From Flammulina velutipes (Eukaryota; Basidiomycota; Agaricomycetes; Agaricales; Physalacriaceae), in contig CM022372.1 of assembly GCA_011800155.1 (NCBI GenBank), positions 1,426,001-1,490,000 of the forward strand: a DNA stretch of 64,000 bases, in the 5' to 3' direction. The notes beneath the pieces were generated by a model. The model saw nothing but the letters and a program-made list of their open reading frames with translations. It did no database searches and was not told the origin of the DNA. The position numbers were made by a program, and so were the translations under genes. Position 1 is the stretch's first letter. The number at the start of each line of letters is the position of its first letter. This document shows positions 22,695 to 37,173 of this stretch, piece after piece.

Positions 22695-25600
22695 ATGGCC
22701 GACGCAGACGAACATGGCGAAAGGAAACTCTTCTCAATGTTCGATCAATACGACGAATTCTTGAACTACCAAACCCAGTTCCTTGCTCATGAATTGGACG
22801 TGGAACCATCATCGGATGAGGATAACGAGGAAGAAAGGCTCTTTCGTAAACTATGCAGCATTGTACGTGCATCCTATCTCTAAGAATCACGACCTTGAGT
22901 CTCAACGAGAACGATTAAGTTGGATTCATATCAAGAGCAGTCGTATCTGCTAGATCCCCACCTCGAAGGACTGGTGGTACCAGTCGTGAACGCACTCAAA
23001 CAATACGCGACACTGTCAGTCCTGCACCCGGACAAGGTGTTTTCTATGAAGAGAATTACGCGCACCTCTCAGCTTCTATATCAATACATCAAATGCCGTG
23101 GACACAAGACTATCAGTGAGCTCGTACAATCCAGCTACGTACTTACTCCCTCCTAATACGTTCCCCAGTCCGATTCTTCCCCCACGAAATATCCGATCTG
23201 TCGATTGTGCTAGGATACATGCAGACAGCCGGCAACTTTCAATCTGATATCGAGCAGTGGGCTTTGCGCTATGTATTCCTCTTATGGCTGTCTCTCATCT
23301 GTATGCTCCCGTTCGATTTGGCTCAATTCGACGAAACGGAAGGCGATAACCGTACCGCGATGGCAATCGAAAGCCTGGGGAAGAGCTACCTCGTCAGCGC
23401 GGGACTGGAACGACATGGTGCGGCGCTCTTACTTTCTCGCCTGTATATGAGGTATATTTTCTGTCGATCTAAGTGCGCAGATTTTCAACGATATAGAAAG
23501 GACACTATCAAAATCTTTGGTGGATTCGTGCGATGGTCTACAGAGGTCGTTTCGAGCTCCACAGAGCTATTTAGCGTAAGGAAGTTCATTTCAACGTTAT
23601 TAGTTGACTGTCTGACTTTTTCCTTAGGTCATAGGTTGCCTTCAAGTATTGTGCGAGATCTTGAAGTCGACGCCAATGGCCCAGGCAAAGATCATATTGG
23701 CCGACTTATTTTCTATCGCAGACGCTCTAGAGTCTTCGCCATTCATCTCCAACACTGTCGTTCGCAAATACAAAACCAAGTTGATCTCGCGCGCAGCCCT
23801 TCGCATGGTCCCCGGAAAGACGATATCCTCAGACGAGGACGCGGACGTACCAGAGGAGATAGAAACAATTCTGGAACAGCTCTTCGCATCACTGCAAGAC
23901 AAGGTCAGCACATTAATACATCTGGTCGACATTTATTTACATGTTTCCTACAGGATACAGTTGTTCGATGGTCTGCAGCAAAGGGCGTCGCTCGTGTTGC
24001 CAACCCACTCCCGGGAGATTTTGCGGACCAAATCCTGTCTACCGTCATGGGATTGTTCTCTATACATTCGCTCGCTGCTGCCACTATCTACGACATACCA
24101 GCCCTTGCTGAGAGCACTTGGCACGGAGCCTGTCTTGCCTGTGCAGAAATGGCCCGCCGTGGACTGGTGAGACGAGATCTACTCTTAGAACTCCTTGAAT
24201 GGATGTCCAAGGTCTGATTGAGTTACGGTTTCGATTTCTGTTCTGTAAGCTGATTTATTGTGAAGGCTCTCTGTTTTGATCTGCGGAAGGGTGCACACTC
24301 TATTGGTGCGAACGTGCGAGATGCTGCCGCCTACGTAGTCTGGGCCCTTGCACGTAGCAAGGACCCATCTGAGCTCAGACCCTACGCGGATAACCTAGCT
24401 CGTCAGCTTGTCACTATCGCATTGTTCGACAGGGAAATTCACATAAGACGTGCGGCAAGTGCCGCATTTCAAGAACACGTAGGCAGGACGGTGAGTAAAT
24501 TTATAATTTCCTTCGGCGATTTGACAGCTCACTCTGGCTGGGCTGGAATGTAGAATCTTTTCCCTCATGGCATAGACGTGTTACGGAAGACTGACTTCTA
24601 TGCTGTAAGCATACGGAAGAACGCGTTTCTCGTCGCAGCTCCGCAAGTCGCAGAGTATGTTTTTAATGGCGGTCTTTCACCACTGGCTTATTACTTGTAG
24701 GCATGCGGAGTACCGTAGCTCTTTGATCGAGCACCTTTTGAACGTGTCGATAAGGCATTGGGACATATCAATGAGGACGCTTTCAGCAGAGTCGATACGG
24801 CAAGTGTGTTTAAATGACCTCGACACTTTGGGTTCGCAGATCTATTCGAAAGCGGTCTGTCCTTTCCTATCGTGCATTTGTTTTACTGAAGAGGTCACAC
24901 ATTAAGATCCGCCTCCTCGAGTCGCCCGACAATGCAGATATACATGGTGGCCTCCTCGTGTTGACTGAGCTCTCGATCGCTTACAGTGACACTGCAAAGA
25001 CCGCTAACCTCCGTGAAGAACAAAAGCAGAATGTACGTGGGTTTAATGGCAATTATATATTTCACACGTTGAACACCTGCCCTAGATCTTCAAATGTCTT
25101 TCAGCTGTGCCGCATAGCGTGTTGGTCGGACCTCGGAATGAGATTGTCACCGCAGCTGCGTGCGAACTTCTTGCGCGAACCATAACAACGAAAGAAATCG
25201 AGCTACAACATGCATCGTCCGTGCCGCAATGGCGCAACTTGCTAGATCATGGGTTAAAGCATCGTAGTGTGATTGTGCAAGAAGCGGCGGCGAAGGGCCT
25301 CAACGCGATCAGCAAGTTGGTCGATTGCTCAGCTATTGTGACTAGATATGTGCATCTTTTCGCTTCTAATCCCTCGTGCTTATCATGTTTTCGACTTCAC
25401 ATTGATACGCGAGCTCAAATCAGGCTCATTCGCCAGTCAACAGAGCCTTGGCCGCGTTTTGGGGTCCGTAGATTATGATCAATACCCGCAGTGCCTACCT
25501 GAGAGTGTCGAGTGTCTGCTGAATTGCGTCAAACCGGCGGTAGGCACATGGCTTTCATGGTTCCTTGAACATCTCTTATCCCCCCCCCTTAGACAACTGG

Positions 25601-27117
25601 TATTAACGCGAACCTTGAAGCCCGTCTCAATTGTTATACTGCGATCCCTAGAGTCATCGAAAACGTGGCGCCACATCTTGTCGATCGTAAGCATACTTCG
25701 GTACACCATGGTTAATCTGATTTATTTTAGGAATCTCACCTGGTGTCTTTAACGAACTCGTTGATGCGTTGATCAGCGGTCTGGATGATTACACGGTCGA
25801 CGAGAGGGGTGATGTCGGTTCATGGATACGAATAGCTTGCATCGAAGGACTAACGAAGGTCGCCGAAGTGCTGGTATCTCGATCGAAGGACAGCAATGAC
25901 AGGGGATATTGTCCTATAGAGAAATACCAAATAGCGGTCAACGGCATTCTGAAGCAAGGTCTTGAGCGCCTTGACGGCGTACGACACAAGGCTGGAGAGT
26001 GCATCTTACGGCTTTTACGACTTCCCGATACACAACCACCGTCTGCCGAAAGGTGGACTCTGCGGGATTCATCTCTTTTGAAAGAGCTGTTCATCGTGTA
26101 CGTTGATCATTCGTTATTAATGGCATGAAGTAGCTGTATTGATCGTTTTCTAGCGAAGGCGGGGACGTTAACTGGAGTGACGGCGCTTGGCTATTTCCGA
26201 GGGCAGTCAAACTTCTCAACATCACGCACTACAGGCAGCCTGTTCTACTCGGATTACTGGCCAGCCTCGGCAGTAAAACCGAGAGTACTGTGAGTGTTGT
26301 GAAAGTTTTAATATCATATTTTTGACATCCCTCAAAGCATAAGCCTGTGTCGACGAGCCTAGTCGCTCACGTTAAGTCTTTGCCGATAGAGAGTTCTGAT
26401 GGCTCATACGACCTTGTCACTTTTGTGAATGACCTCATGGACCACGCGAGAGCCAACTGGAGCTCGAATACTGTGGTGATGCCTGTGCTGCAAACCTTTA
26501 ATGTTCTACTCGAAGGCGGAGCCCTTGTCGGTTTAGAAGGCGACTCCGGTCCCCCGACGTAATGACCAACATCCCCTTTATCTACTGCATTAAGCATTGA
26601 TCTTTTTTGCAGACTTTCCGCATTACATTCCTTAGTCTCTCGCCATGTTGATAAGATCAAGAACGTGCAGCGTATTCACGAGACGATGAAGATGTACGTG
26701 TCGGAGATATAGCGCTTTTCTTTACTTCACTAACTTGAACTGGTATAGCATCGTCAACTTGCTTGCTTTCCCTTCTATTTTAGACCGGTGTATAGCGAGT
26801 CTTGCCCTTTTCCTTGGCCACCGATTCCCAAGTGTATGTTCTCAATGGAAATCAAGGTCTTTCTTCTGACCACATTGTAGATTCGTTCGGAAACTGCCGA
26901 GTATCTTTATCTCAAACTACAGACAATTGACCTGGACAAAGAGACTGAAGAAGTAGAGGAGGTTCTCCTCGACACCGAATGGTTCGTCTGGTCATCCGCT
27001 ATGCGATTTGACGATACTCATACTCTTCCTAGGGCAACAGGGACTCTCGAGGAAAGTCAAACAAGAGCACAGAAGTTAGTCAACTTGTTTATGAGTAGTG
27101 AAGTGGGCGAAGAATGA
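22695..27117 (+). CDS. Tubulin-folding cofactor D (TBCD/Cin1/Alp1)
   Basis: Cofactor D captures beta-tubulin from cofactor A and takes part in alpha/beta heterodimer assembly. The ATG at 22695 opens an acidic N-terminus (MADADEHGERKLFSMFDQYD). HEAT-like helical repeats fill the rest, typical of TBCD: LDPHLEGLVVPVVNALKQYA, RFFPHEISDLSIVLGYMQ, VRWSAAKGVARVANPLPGDF, IPALAESTWHGACLACAEMA, GANVRDAAAYVVWALARS and IHIRRAASAAFQEHVGR. VRWSAAKG and GANVRDAA are family hallmarks. About 20 introns of about 50 nt are needed, and I could not confirm every junction; the product is roughly 1,100 residues. The stop TGA 27115-27117 follows NLFMSSEVGEE. The V-ATPase gene starts 162 bp downstream on the same strand. 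Confidence 0.88.
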
Positions 27118-27279
27118 AATAACTAGAGTCAATATCTATCGTAGTTAAGCGTGGGAATTATTTGATTGAGTCGTCATTGACAGCGACCACCGCCTCCTCC
27201 TTCCTCATTTTGACTATCGCCTAGGCGGAATTCCAGCTTAGCCTTTTGCTCGACTGGTCGACGCCAAAACACTTTCAAA

Positions 27280-29295
<2,016 letters not shown>

Positions 29296-30751
29296 ACACG
29301 GCTTAAGTTTAGGAAGGACAATCCGCAATACCCCAGTATTCCAAAGTAATTACATATCTCAATCTTCTTCGACGTGTTTGATTCCCGTTGTGAGCGGTAT
29401 GAGGAGACGTATAGATGACGAAGTGTGCGTCAGAATCAGAACGAGGCTGTATTTCATCAAGTAGCACCAAGTGCTTTGCTGTATCTTCCTTTCCTTGTTG
29501 GTAAAGGTGGTGTCTTGCAGTTGAAGGGACCGAGAAGGTGGGGTATACACGACAAAAAGACTTGAATTAGGCAACTTGAAGGACAAAGGCCTCATGTTCA
29601 TCGATAACGAACCTGTGGTCGGTGTAGGCGTCGATTTGCTGAGATGGTGCAAGACACCACGAGCCCGACGTGGCATTCTCGTCGGGAATTACGCAAGCTG
29701 TTCACTTGTGTTCGGTGCATGTTCATGGCACTCGGAAGGAGGCATTGGGCGAAGGAATATCTCCCGCTGATAGATGCGTATGAGTGTACACGGTTATTGA
29801 TCGCTAAGATTGCGGCCTGCGCATGCAAGTGGTGTCGTCGTCACCAGACTCGAACAAGGAATACAGGTATTATTGGCTCCTCGGAGTAAGGTAGGTAGGA
29901 GGTTAGCCAGAGATAGGTTTACCCGGCGCGGAAAAGTGAGATATGTCTGTGGTCCGGATGTTCAATCGAAACAGCCACACAAACCACGATCCGACCAGGA
30001 ACCATAGGTGATAGGAATGATCTATGCCTGGAAACAAAGTAGGCAGACCTTATTTGGGTTGCTATCAGAGGTTATACGCGGAGATATGCGCGTAGTACAT
30101 ATGAGAGAACAAGGCGGCCGAGGCGGGTATACTCGACTTGGACAGAGGAGAAACGTGGAAGCGACTTTCGCGTCAAAGCTCAGTCGAATATTCTGCAGGT
30201 TAGGCGCCCGTTCAGCCGATGAGAAAGGGCTTGAGGACGAAGTTGTTTACTTTGATCCCTCGCGGACGAGACGTGGAAGGATAAGGAAACTCGAATCCGG
30301 CAATGTCGAACAGAACTAGATTGATGAGAACACGACAGAACAAGGCAAGACAGTATGGGGAGGTATGGAGATAGACCGAATGATATGTCGACCCTTGCTT
30401 TGGGTACATCTTGACGGGGTGGGCTCACTGCAAAGGGAGATGGTGATGGGGGCGTTGCAATACCCAGGTGAATCCCGACAATTTATGAATGGGCGCAGAG
30501 CGTTGAGCGATGGCTGCACTAGGCTTGCTGTATACACGGGCCCCCCGTAGCGTGGATTAAGCATGGGCCAGATCTGGGGAAATGCGGACACGCGAAATAA
30601 AATTAAATACAAACCCTCCGAACGCTTGTCACCCAAAGGCCATGTGTTACCACACCCCTTACCGCCTTATATACTATTCCTCCTTGATTCCTCCATTCCT
30701 TTTATATACCCCATCCCTTTCCTTGTTTCTCTTTCCTTTCCGCCCGTTGGC
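29296..30751. other. Long intergenic region without a confident gene
   Basis: About 1.45 kb between VMA2 and the TCP11/SOK1 gene. Open frames exist on both strands (29359-29676 -, 29576-29770 +, 30008-30319 +, 30316-30636 -) but none has a domain or joins well. The last 90 bp before the next ATG are pyrimidine-rich with TTATATAC at about 30665, so this part looks like a promoter. A non-coding transcript or a fast-evolving small gene cannot be excluded. Confidence 0.35.
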
Positions 30752-33260
30752 ATGCACGACCACCATGGTTTCCATTTCAATCGCAAGCGCAAGGCGGACA
30801 GCGAGGACGTCCAGGACTCTGCCACGGACATTGTCGTCGACGCCCTCCTGGTTGACCAGCCACCATCCCCGTCGCCAACATGCGCGAGCGCGCCTCGCCA
30901 GCCGTGTCTAGCACCCGGCGGAGTCATCTGGGACTCGTCGTCGACAGTGCCGCCTCACGATTTGCTGCAGAGTCCTGCGAAACGCCCAAGACGAGATAAA
31001 CATGTTGACGCCGGTCCCACTGGTGCCCCGGCTCGACGGTCAGTCCGACGGTTCCCGACGAGGGTGGCACCTGCACGACCACCGCCAACGGAGAGGTACG
31101 GCAGCGATGTCGAGGATATCGGTATTGTGTGTGAATCGGACCCAGGACCATCGACGGGCTCGCTGCTGCGTCTTCGCGAGCCACCAAAATCTGCAGCGCC
31201 TCTGCCGGTCATTTCTTCGTTCTCACTCGAGTCTAGCCAGCAGCATATACCCCCAATACAACCTCTAGTCAGCCGGCACAGCTTGAAGGAGCTCGATCTG
31301 GATACTATTCTTCGCAATCCCCAACTTCGTATGTAATCCATAAATGTCTCGCATTGTTCCTGTTGTCTTACCGTGATCAGGACACGACTTGTTATTCGAT
31401 TCAGGCATCCAATTCCGGCCAACCGGTAGCAGACGAAAAAGACAACTCGCGGACAAATACTGGAAGGCTGTGATAACAGAACTCGAGACGGGATGCACGT
31501 GCCTATCTTTCGACTCGCAAAACCGACCATATTTCCCCGTCGTCTGTGCGTGCAATTATACCCCCATTCCCACCGATACCCCCGTCTCCGCCGTCTCCCT
31601 TGGCATAACTACTCTCAGAACGCCCTCCCGCATTCTTCCACTCCTTGCCGAATTTCTCGAGGTTCTCATGGCCGTCCTCCAACCTCTCTCCAGTATATCC
31701 GGCATGTACGTAAATCCTGGCTCCTTCAAAAGTCAGATCCAAGAACACAGAGATCAAGCTAGCCACATACGCTCCATCTTCGACCCAGCTCTCATCGAGC
31801 AAGAGCTAAAACATCGCGTCTTTGACCCTTCTGGACTCTTCCGCGCCATTGGTGCTATCCTAAAAGCCCACTGTGCTCCTATCAGGGACCAAGCAGTCGA
31901 ATCCATGATGCAGACTGCTGCAGCATGCACCGCCGGACCTCAAACTAGCAGATCCGCCACCATAAGGGTTCTACGCCAAACCCTCGATATTCTAGAGCTC
32001 ATGAAGCTGGCAAGTCCCTTTCTACCCCCACTCGCAAATTTCTAACCTTCCTTTCCCTAGGACATTGCGAATCACCAGATACAAACGCTTCAGCCGTACT
32101 TGAAGCGCTCTGCCGCTCATTGGGAGCTAAACACTTTCAAAGTCTTACAAAATAACTCTTCTTTGACTCTTACGCGAGAGTGGGTATGGCGCGCGCACTC
32201 ATCGATGCTTTCCAGGTCAAAAGTACTCTTACATCCTTCGTACCCCGAGGGCATAAATCACCGCAAATTAAACCGAAACCAACAACTATACATCGCCACG
32301 CTAAAAGGTCTTGTCGATCTTGTCTTTACCCCTCCTATCCATGTGTCCCCTTCCTCTTTATCCAGTCCCTCGGAAACGCCGCCCGCACATACGGCAACAT
32401 CACTCCCCGGGTACCCAGAAACTTTTTACCTTGACAGTAATCGACTCGTGTTGCTCAGCGCGGACGTTGCGGACCTTACCGCCCTCTTTATGTTCTTGCT
32501 TCTTTATCGCCAGCTGCTCTGTTCCGTGAACATTAATTCAGGATTAGGAGTGGCGCCTACGCGAGTCGAAACGTCAGACTTGACCAGACTCAAGAACGAA
32601 ATCCGCGACATCGGTTCCTCGCGCCTCGGACATTGTTTCTACACTTCATCGCTACTCGACAAAGGCCACAACGAGGAGAAATGGCAGCGAACCAAACAAG
32701 ACATCGTGCTCCAGATCGCTCTGCGTGCGAAGCAGAGTCAGAGCAAGACATCCGCAGCATTACACCCTTTATCGTATCCGTTGTCGTTGGCATCTTCCCC
32801 GGCTGCTTCTCCTCCAGCTTCGGCCTCCCCTTCTCCGTCATCCTCACGCTGCTCTTCTCCATTATCACCATCACCTCTCCCATCGTGCATATCATCACTC
32901 GGGCATGTTCCTGATGAACGGACATTAACGGTCGCCCAGAGATGGGCTGATCTCAACATACAACCCACTTCTCCTCTGGCCACCATGCTTCGCAACCGGC
33001 TGCGCGATGTCGTTTTTGGTGCTGTCGTGGCGATGGCTTACCCCGGGCGTGATTCGGCAGTCAGGAAGCTTGGGATGCCTGACTTCTTGGAGATTATTGG
33101 ATGCGGGCCCGGCGTGGATGTCACCTCGGCGACTGGCATGGAACCATTCGCCGATGAGATTCGTGCTGTATCTGAAAAGATAACGCGCCTCGCGCTTGTG
33201 CATCTGAACGCGTTCTTGCCGCTGTACGAGCATCCAAGTTTCATGGAGATCCTTGCATGA
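30752..33260 (+). CDS. TCP11/SOK1 family protein
   Basis: SOK1 of yeast is a high-copy suppressor of protein kinase A loss; the TCP11 domain's biochemical role is unsettled. ATG 30752 starts MHDHHGFHFNRKRKADSEDV, and the first 190 residues are Pro/Ser/Arg-rich and look disordered. The TCP11 domain follows: SLKELDLDTILRNPQLRHDL across intron 1 (31329-31380), LADKYWKAVITELETGCTC, then KLDIANHQIQTLQPYLKRSA across intron 2. A Ser/Pro/Ala-rich insert (about 32770-32910) interrupts the domain, which resumes at ADLNIQPTSPLATMLRNRLR and ends FLPLYEHPSFMEILA, TGA 33258-33260. Intron 2 (32010-32060) starts with GC, not GT. The product is about 801 residues. Confidence 0.88.
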
Positions 33261-34798
33261 ACGTTCCCCCTCCCCATTACTTTCGTTCGTTCGTTCCACT
33301 TTTGGCTTTACTGAAGCAAACCACGGACAAATTTCTGGATACCTCACCGCCTCTTTTTGGCTTAATTATTACCATTGCATCTTTTCTAATGTGTCCTTTG
33401 CATATTTTTGTTCTCTTTCTATCCCACCATCCACACTTTCTCCGTGTTACCCCCGCCCTAGTTCTTGTCTACCCCAACAGTTGCAGTAGGCACTCCTCGA
33501 CGACGATGTACGATATTTGTTTGGTAGACGAAATGAAAGATATACATAGCTATCTGCGCGGTTATTGAGAGGACCTTGGCCCAGATCAAGCTTCATCAGA
33601 GTGTGATTAGTATTTTCTGCTAAAGGAGATAGCCAAAGTCTACCCGTCATTCATTCCACAGCCATTTGGAAGTATGGTCTGATCCACGAGGTGCAGCCTA
33701 AACTCGGAAGTAGGGTAACGGTAATGTCACTATGCCTTCCACAGCCGTGCTGTCCTCAGCTGTTAACGTTGGCTTATTACTGATCGTTGTAGTGTGGCGT
33801 AATTTCCGCATGTCTAGATTCCCATCTTTCCGCGTCTAGATAAGTTGCTTGCCGCGAATGAACGGACGGGTATCATAATTCTTTCATTGACATGTCGAAC
33901 GAGAGAAGATTACCGCTCGTCAGATGATTGTTGGTTCGAGAATGGTGTTGGGTGCCATCGAGCTGGATCTGTTTGGAGACGGGGAGACGCCTACTTTGTT
34001 TGGATGAATGACGAGAATGAGCACGGAAGCGGATGGTCGCTGGCAATTGAAGGAAACAGCTTCAATTTGGAGTTACTCCAATGTTCTATACAGCTCAAAC
34101 CCGGAGTCACTGATAGACCGTGACACCTCTCATCCAACTGCCAGTGAGAATATATGGACAAAGGTACTTCGGTGCTACTTACCACTATCGTGGTTTCTCC
34201 GTGAATAACATATCCTTTGCGGCAATTCGTGGCCAGAGAGACGAGAGCATTGTCAGCAGACCTTTTCGCTAAGACTAAGGAAAGCTATTGCAGCGTGCTC
34301 GACGCCTTCCCTAATTCCGGAGTCAGTATACATAAACGTGCGGTCTGAGCGACTGATAATCATTTGAGGAAATGCAGAGGGCGCGTAAGTACAGGGCGTG
34401 TGAGAAGTTCGAAGCGGACTGGTGGTTAAGCCGGACGCAGATCATAATGTGGGCAGCGTGCGACGGAGATAGGCTGAGAATCTGAACAAGTTGGGAGGAG
34501 ATAATATGTAAGCGAGGAACGTTCTCACGTGTATTGGAAAGTAAGAATGTCATACTTTCTCTTTGACCAAAAACACAAAGCAACGAAATTGATGGAAATA
34601 AAGTTTGTGGCGTAGGACAATAAGTGACAAGGGGCGCGACTTCGCATTGTCGAACAAAGCAAGCGTATGGAGAACAATGTTCACAGTGCCCTACCTACAC
34701 ACAAAGGAACGATAAGCATCACGACGCCGCAAAAAATGAAATAAAAAGCATCCTTGCGCAAGTGAGTCCCCTCCCCACTTCTACCACCGTCATCAGAA
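33261..34798. other. Long intergenic region, no gene seen
   Basis: About 1.5 kb between the TCP11/SOK1 gene and the membrane-protein gene. Short open frames (for example 33845-34123 +, 34323-34583 -) show no domain, no matching introns and no signal peptide. The distal part is probably the membrane gene's promoter. Confidence 0.4.
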
Positions 34799-35338
34799 AT
34801 GGGTCTCTGCTTCTCCTCCCCCATATCCTCCCGCGACTTGAACGATGAAGACTCGATGCCCTGCACCTGTATCACCTATCGTGGTCCATGCTCCTGGGTT
34901 GCGATATTCGCCCTCGTCGTCGGCTACATGTGCCTCGTAAACGGTGTCTGCCTCCTTGTAGGCTACCACATCCTCAAGCACACCATCCCATTCACAGGAG
35001 AAAACACACTGTTGCTCACCATCGGAGCCCTCGGCGCCATCCCAATAGGCTTCATTTGCTACGGGTCGAGTCTGCACTGGCTAGAGGTCCGCCTGGGAGC
35101 GTCCCACCCACTTGGTATGCTGTGGGTCCTGACTCTCTTTGTGGGATACACGACGGCGGAGTGTGTACTGGGCGTTGCCATTTATGAGAGCATGGGGCTG
35201 CCGGAGGGGAGCGATACTTTGATCAAGAAGGACGCAGCTGCAGCTGGAGCGTTGGGCGGGGTCATTCTTGGTGTGGCGCTGATCGTGATCCATTCCTTCA
35301 TGGGTATGTATCGACGACGACAGCTGCGATGCCAGTAG
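34799..35338 (+). CDS. Small multi-pass membrane protein, unknown function
   Basis: A single uninterrupted frame of 179 residues from ATG 34799 (MGLCFSSPISSRDLNDEDSM) to TAG 35336-35338. Four hydrophobic segments are visible: about residues 31-55 (WVAIFALVVGYMCLVNGVCL), 67-87 (LLLTIGALGAIPIGFICYG), 101-122 (LGMLWVLTLFVGYTTAECVL) and 144-165 (AAAGALGGVILGVALIVIHS). The N-terminus is Cys-rich (PCTCITYRGPC), with MGLCF a possible lipidation site; the C-terminus is basic (MYRRRQLRCQ). No family is recognised. Decayed copies of its 3' half lie at about 36895-37085 and 38925-39060, so the gene belonged to the block that was duplicated together with the downstream hydrolase. Confidence 0.7.
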   Translation: MGLCFSSPISSRDLNDEDSMPCTCITYRGPCSWVAIFALVVGYMCLVNGVCLLVGYHILKHTIPFTGENTLLLTIGALGAIPIGFICYGSSLHWLEVRLGASHPLGMLWVLTLFVGYTTAECVLGVAIYESMGLPEGSDTLIKKDAAAAGALGGVILGVALIVIHSFMGMYRRRQLRCQ

Positions 35339-35465
35339 ACAATACCTGTATAAATGTAACAATCACCCAACGCATAGACTTCACAACGTGAAGGGCGATG
35401 AAGAGATATTCAGATTTCGCATGCTTACAACGGGCGAACAATAGATATGACGGCCAGAGCAAAGT

Positions 35466-36586
35466 TCAGGCTATTAGCGTCTTCTGGAACCAGCCAACAA
35501 TCTGCTGTTGGACGCGCTCGAATGCTTCTTTCACTTCCGGGAATGCAAGCTGGGGTCGTACAGCAAACCCATGGACGGTACCTGCGGAAACATGAGCAAC
35601 ACTCCCAGAGAGCAAGATGAGAACCTCCTACCTTGGTATTTGTTGAATTCATATTCGACGTAGTTGTCCTTCCCAACACGGCCCGCGAACTCTGCTTCAG
35701 CCACTCGTTGAACCTTCTCTGTGAACATCATATCGTCTGGAGGTTTGTGAGTACAGTTGCATACGCGACAAGGCTACATTGATGTGAACCTTCTGCCAAT
35801 GCCCAAAAACAAGGAACCTATTTATGCGAAATAAGCATTGGTGCATTCAAATTGATCTTACACGAACCTTGACCGCTTTGAAGTCGGCCAACTTGTGCCA
35901 ACCAGGATGGCAGATGGCAATAGTATCAAAGGTATCAGTCGCCCCAAACCTGACTGCAGTGGAACCACCATAGCAGAAACTATAATTAGGGATTGAATCA
36001 GTTCATCAGCGTCGCCAGAGTGTTTTGGGGCATTACCCGACGGCACCAATCTTCTCGTAGTTTTTCTGGGCTTTTAACTTGGTTATAAACTAGCATGATG
36101 TCAGTTCCCCGACTCACTCTATTAAGAAAGAATACTGCTTACATCTCTGACTCGGGGGTCTGTAACAGTAGGACGTTGACGAATGAGACCAGGAAGATAG
36201 GTGATCATATGGAATATAACTTGAATCCATTCCCAGACAGTAAACCGCTGGCCAGCACGTTCCGGGTGTAGCATGGCGTCAGGTGGGATTGGCGACTTTC
36301 CTGGTAGAAGCACGTTGAGAATTGACAAGAAATCACCGAGCAATGACTCACCAGCAAACAGATCGGGAACCCAGACGTCGCATCCGAGTTGTTCAGCATA
36401 TAAATCAGCCAGGACCTTTGGGTTGGGTAGCACGAGACCGAAAATGTCAGTGAGGACAACGACAGCACGAGTTGTTGTGATGTTGTCGCCTTTGGCGGCG
36501 GCGAAGTAAGCCCCGTTGATATCTGAGATAACACCCTTGGGTTGCTCGTCGAACGCGACACCTTTAAAGCAGTCTGGACAGCTCAT
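35466..36586 (-). CDS. Dienelactone hydrolase family protein, copy 1
   Basis: An alpha/beta hydrolase of the dienelactone hydrolase family; bacterial members open the dienelactone of chlorocatechol breakdown, while fungal substrates are mostly unknown. ATG 36586 gives MSCPDCFKGVAFDEQPKGVI. Several short introns split the gene; one after VWVPDLFAG starts GTGAGTCA and ends TACCAG. The nucleophile Cys is in GAVGFCYGGSTAVRFGATD, the Asp is probably in WALAEDDMMF and the His is in QGTVHGFAVRPQLAFPEV. The end is GWFQKTLIA with TGA 35466-35468. Length is about 250 residues, the family norm. It is convergent with the membrane-protein gene and is the first of three tandem copies. Confidence 0.88.
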
Positions 36587-37173
36587 GGTGGAATGCGGGC
36601 AAGATAGAGTGGGCGACAAACTGTCGGTAGCTATTCCTTTAAGTAGGCTGGTGAAGCACGGATCCGATCCTAAGTTTAGATTCGTTCTACACACGCGCCA
36701 CTCGGCCTATTGGATTTGAATCGAAACAGCAAGTTATGCAGACATATTTTACGTACCAGTGTGGGACTCTCCGATGTCGATCGGAACCCCCCTCTTGTTG
36801 CTTTATTTGGTCTCCTTCATCCTCCCTCATCCGACGGCGAGCCTAAAACCACCGCCTACTTTGTCCAGTTAGATGGGAGGTCTCTTTTGTAGATGGGTGG
36901 GTTACACCAACTTGACATGTTGTAGCTCCTGATACTCTTGAGGGATACACACGGCAGCGAAATGCGTAGAGGGAGTCGTCATTTTGAGACGATTGCCGTA
37001 GGATCTGATTTGATGGAGAAGAACGCGACCGTTATGGGAGCATTGAATGGGTTCATCCTTACTGTGGCGTTTATATATGATCTGGTAAGTGTAGAGAGCA
37101 CGAGCCAACGACTAATGAAGGTCAAATAACGTCGCATTCAAATTACTTACAACAAGTATTCAGCGCAGTCTGT
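36587..37173. other. Spacer between hydrolase copies 1 and 2
   Basis: The 5' flank of copy 1 resembles that of copy 2: the piece near 36712-36745 (TTTGAATCGAAACAGCAAG) matches 38424-38458 (TTTGAATCGAAATCGCGAG) closely. A CT-rich piece near 36795-36835 (GGTCTCCTTCATCCTCCCTC) recurs near 38868-38892. A decayed membrane-gene copy follows at 36895-37085. Confidence 0.6.
36895..37085 (+). pseudogene. Decayed copy of the membrane-protein gene's 3' half
   Basis: This region aligns by eye with about 35100-35285 of the intact gene. Shared anchors in order are CTGATACTCTTGAGGGATAC against CTGACTCTCTTTGTGGGATA, CATTTTGAGACGATT against CATTTATGAGAGCAT, GAAGAACGCGACC against GAAGGACGCAGCT, and GGGTTCATCCTTACTGTGGC against GGGGTCATTCTTGGTGTGGC. 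Several indels and stops prevent translation. It sits at the same place relative to hydrolase copy 2 as the intact gene does to copy 1. Confidence 0.7.

Noticed and set aside
29576..29770. Open frame with PVVGVGVDLLRW, reminiscent of the start of holo-ACP synthases
   Set aside because: The similarity stops after GVGVDLL; no W-x-x-KE-A-x-x-K motif follows in any frame or plausible splice.
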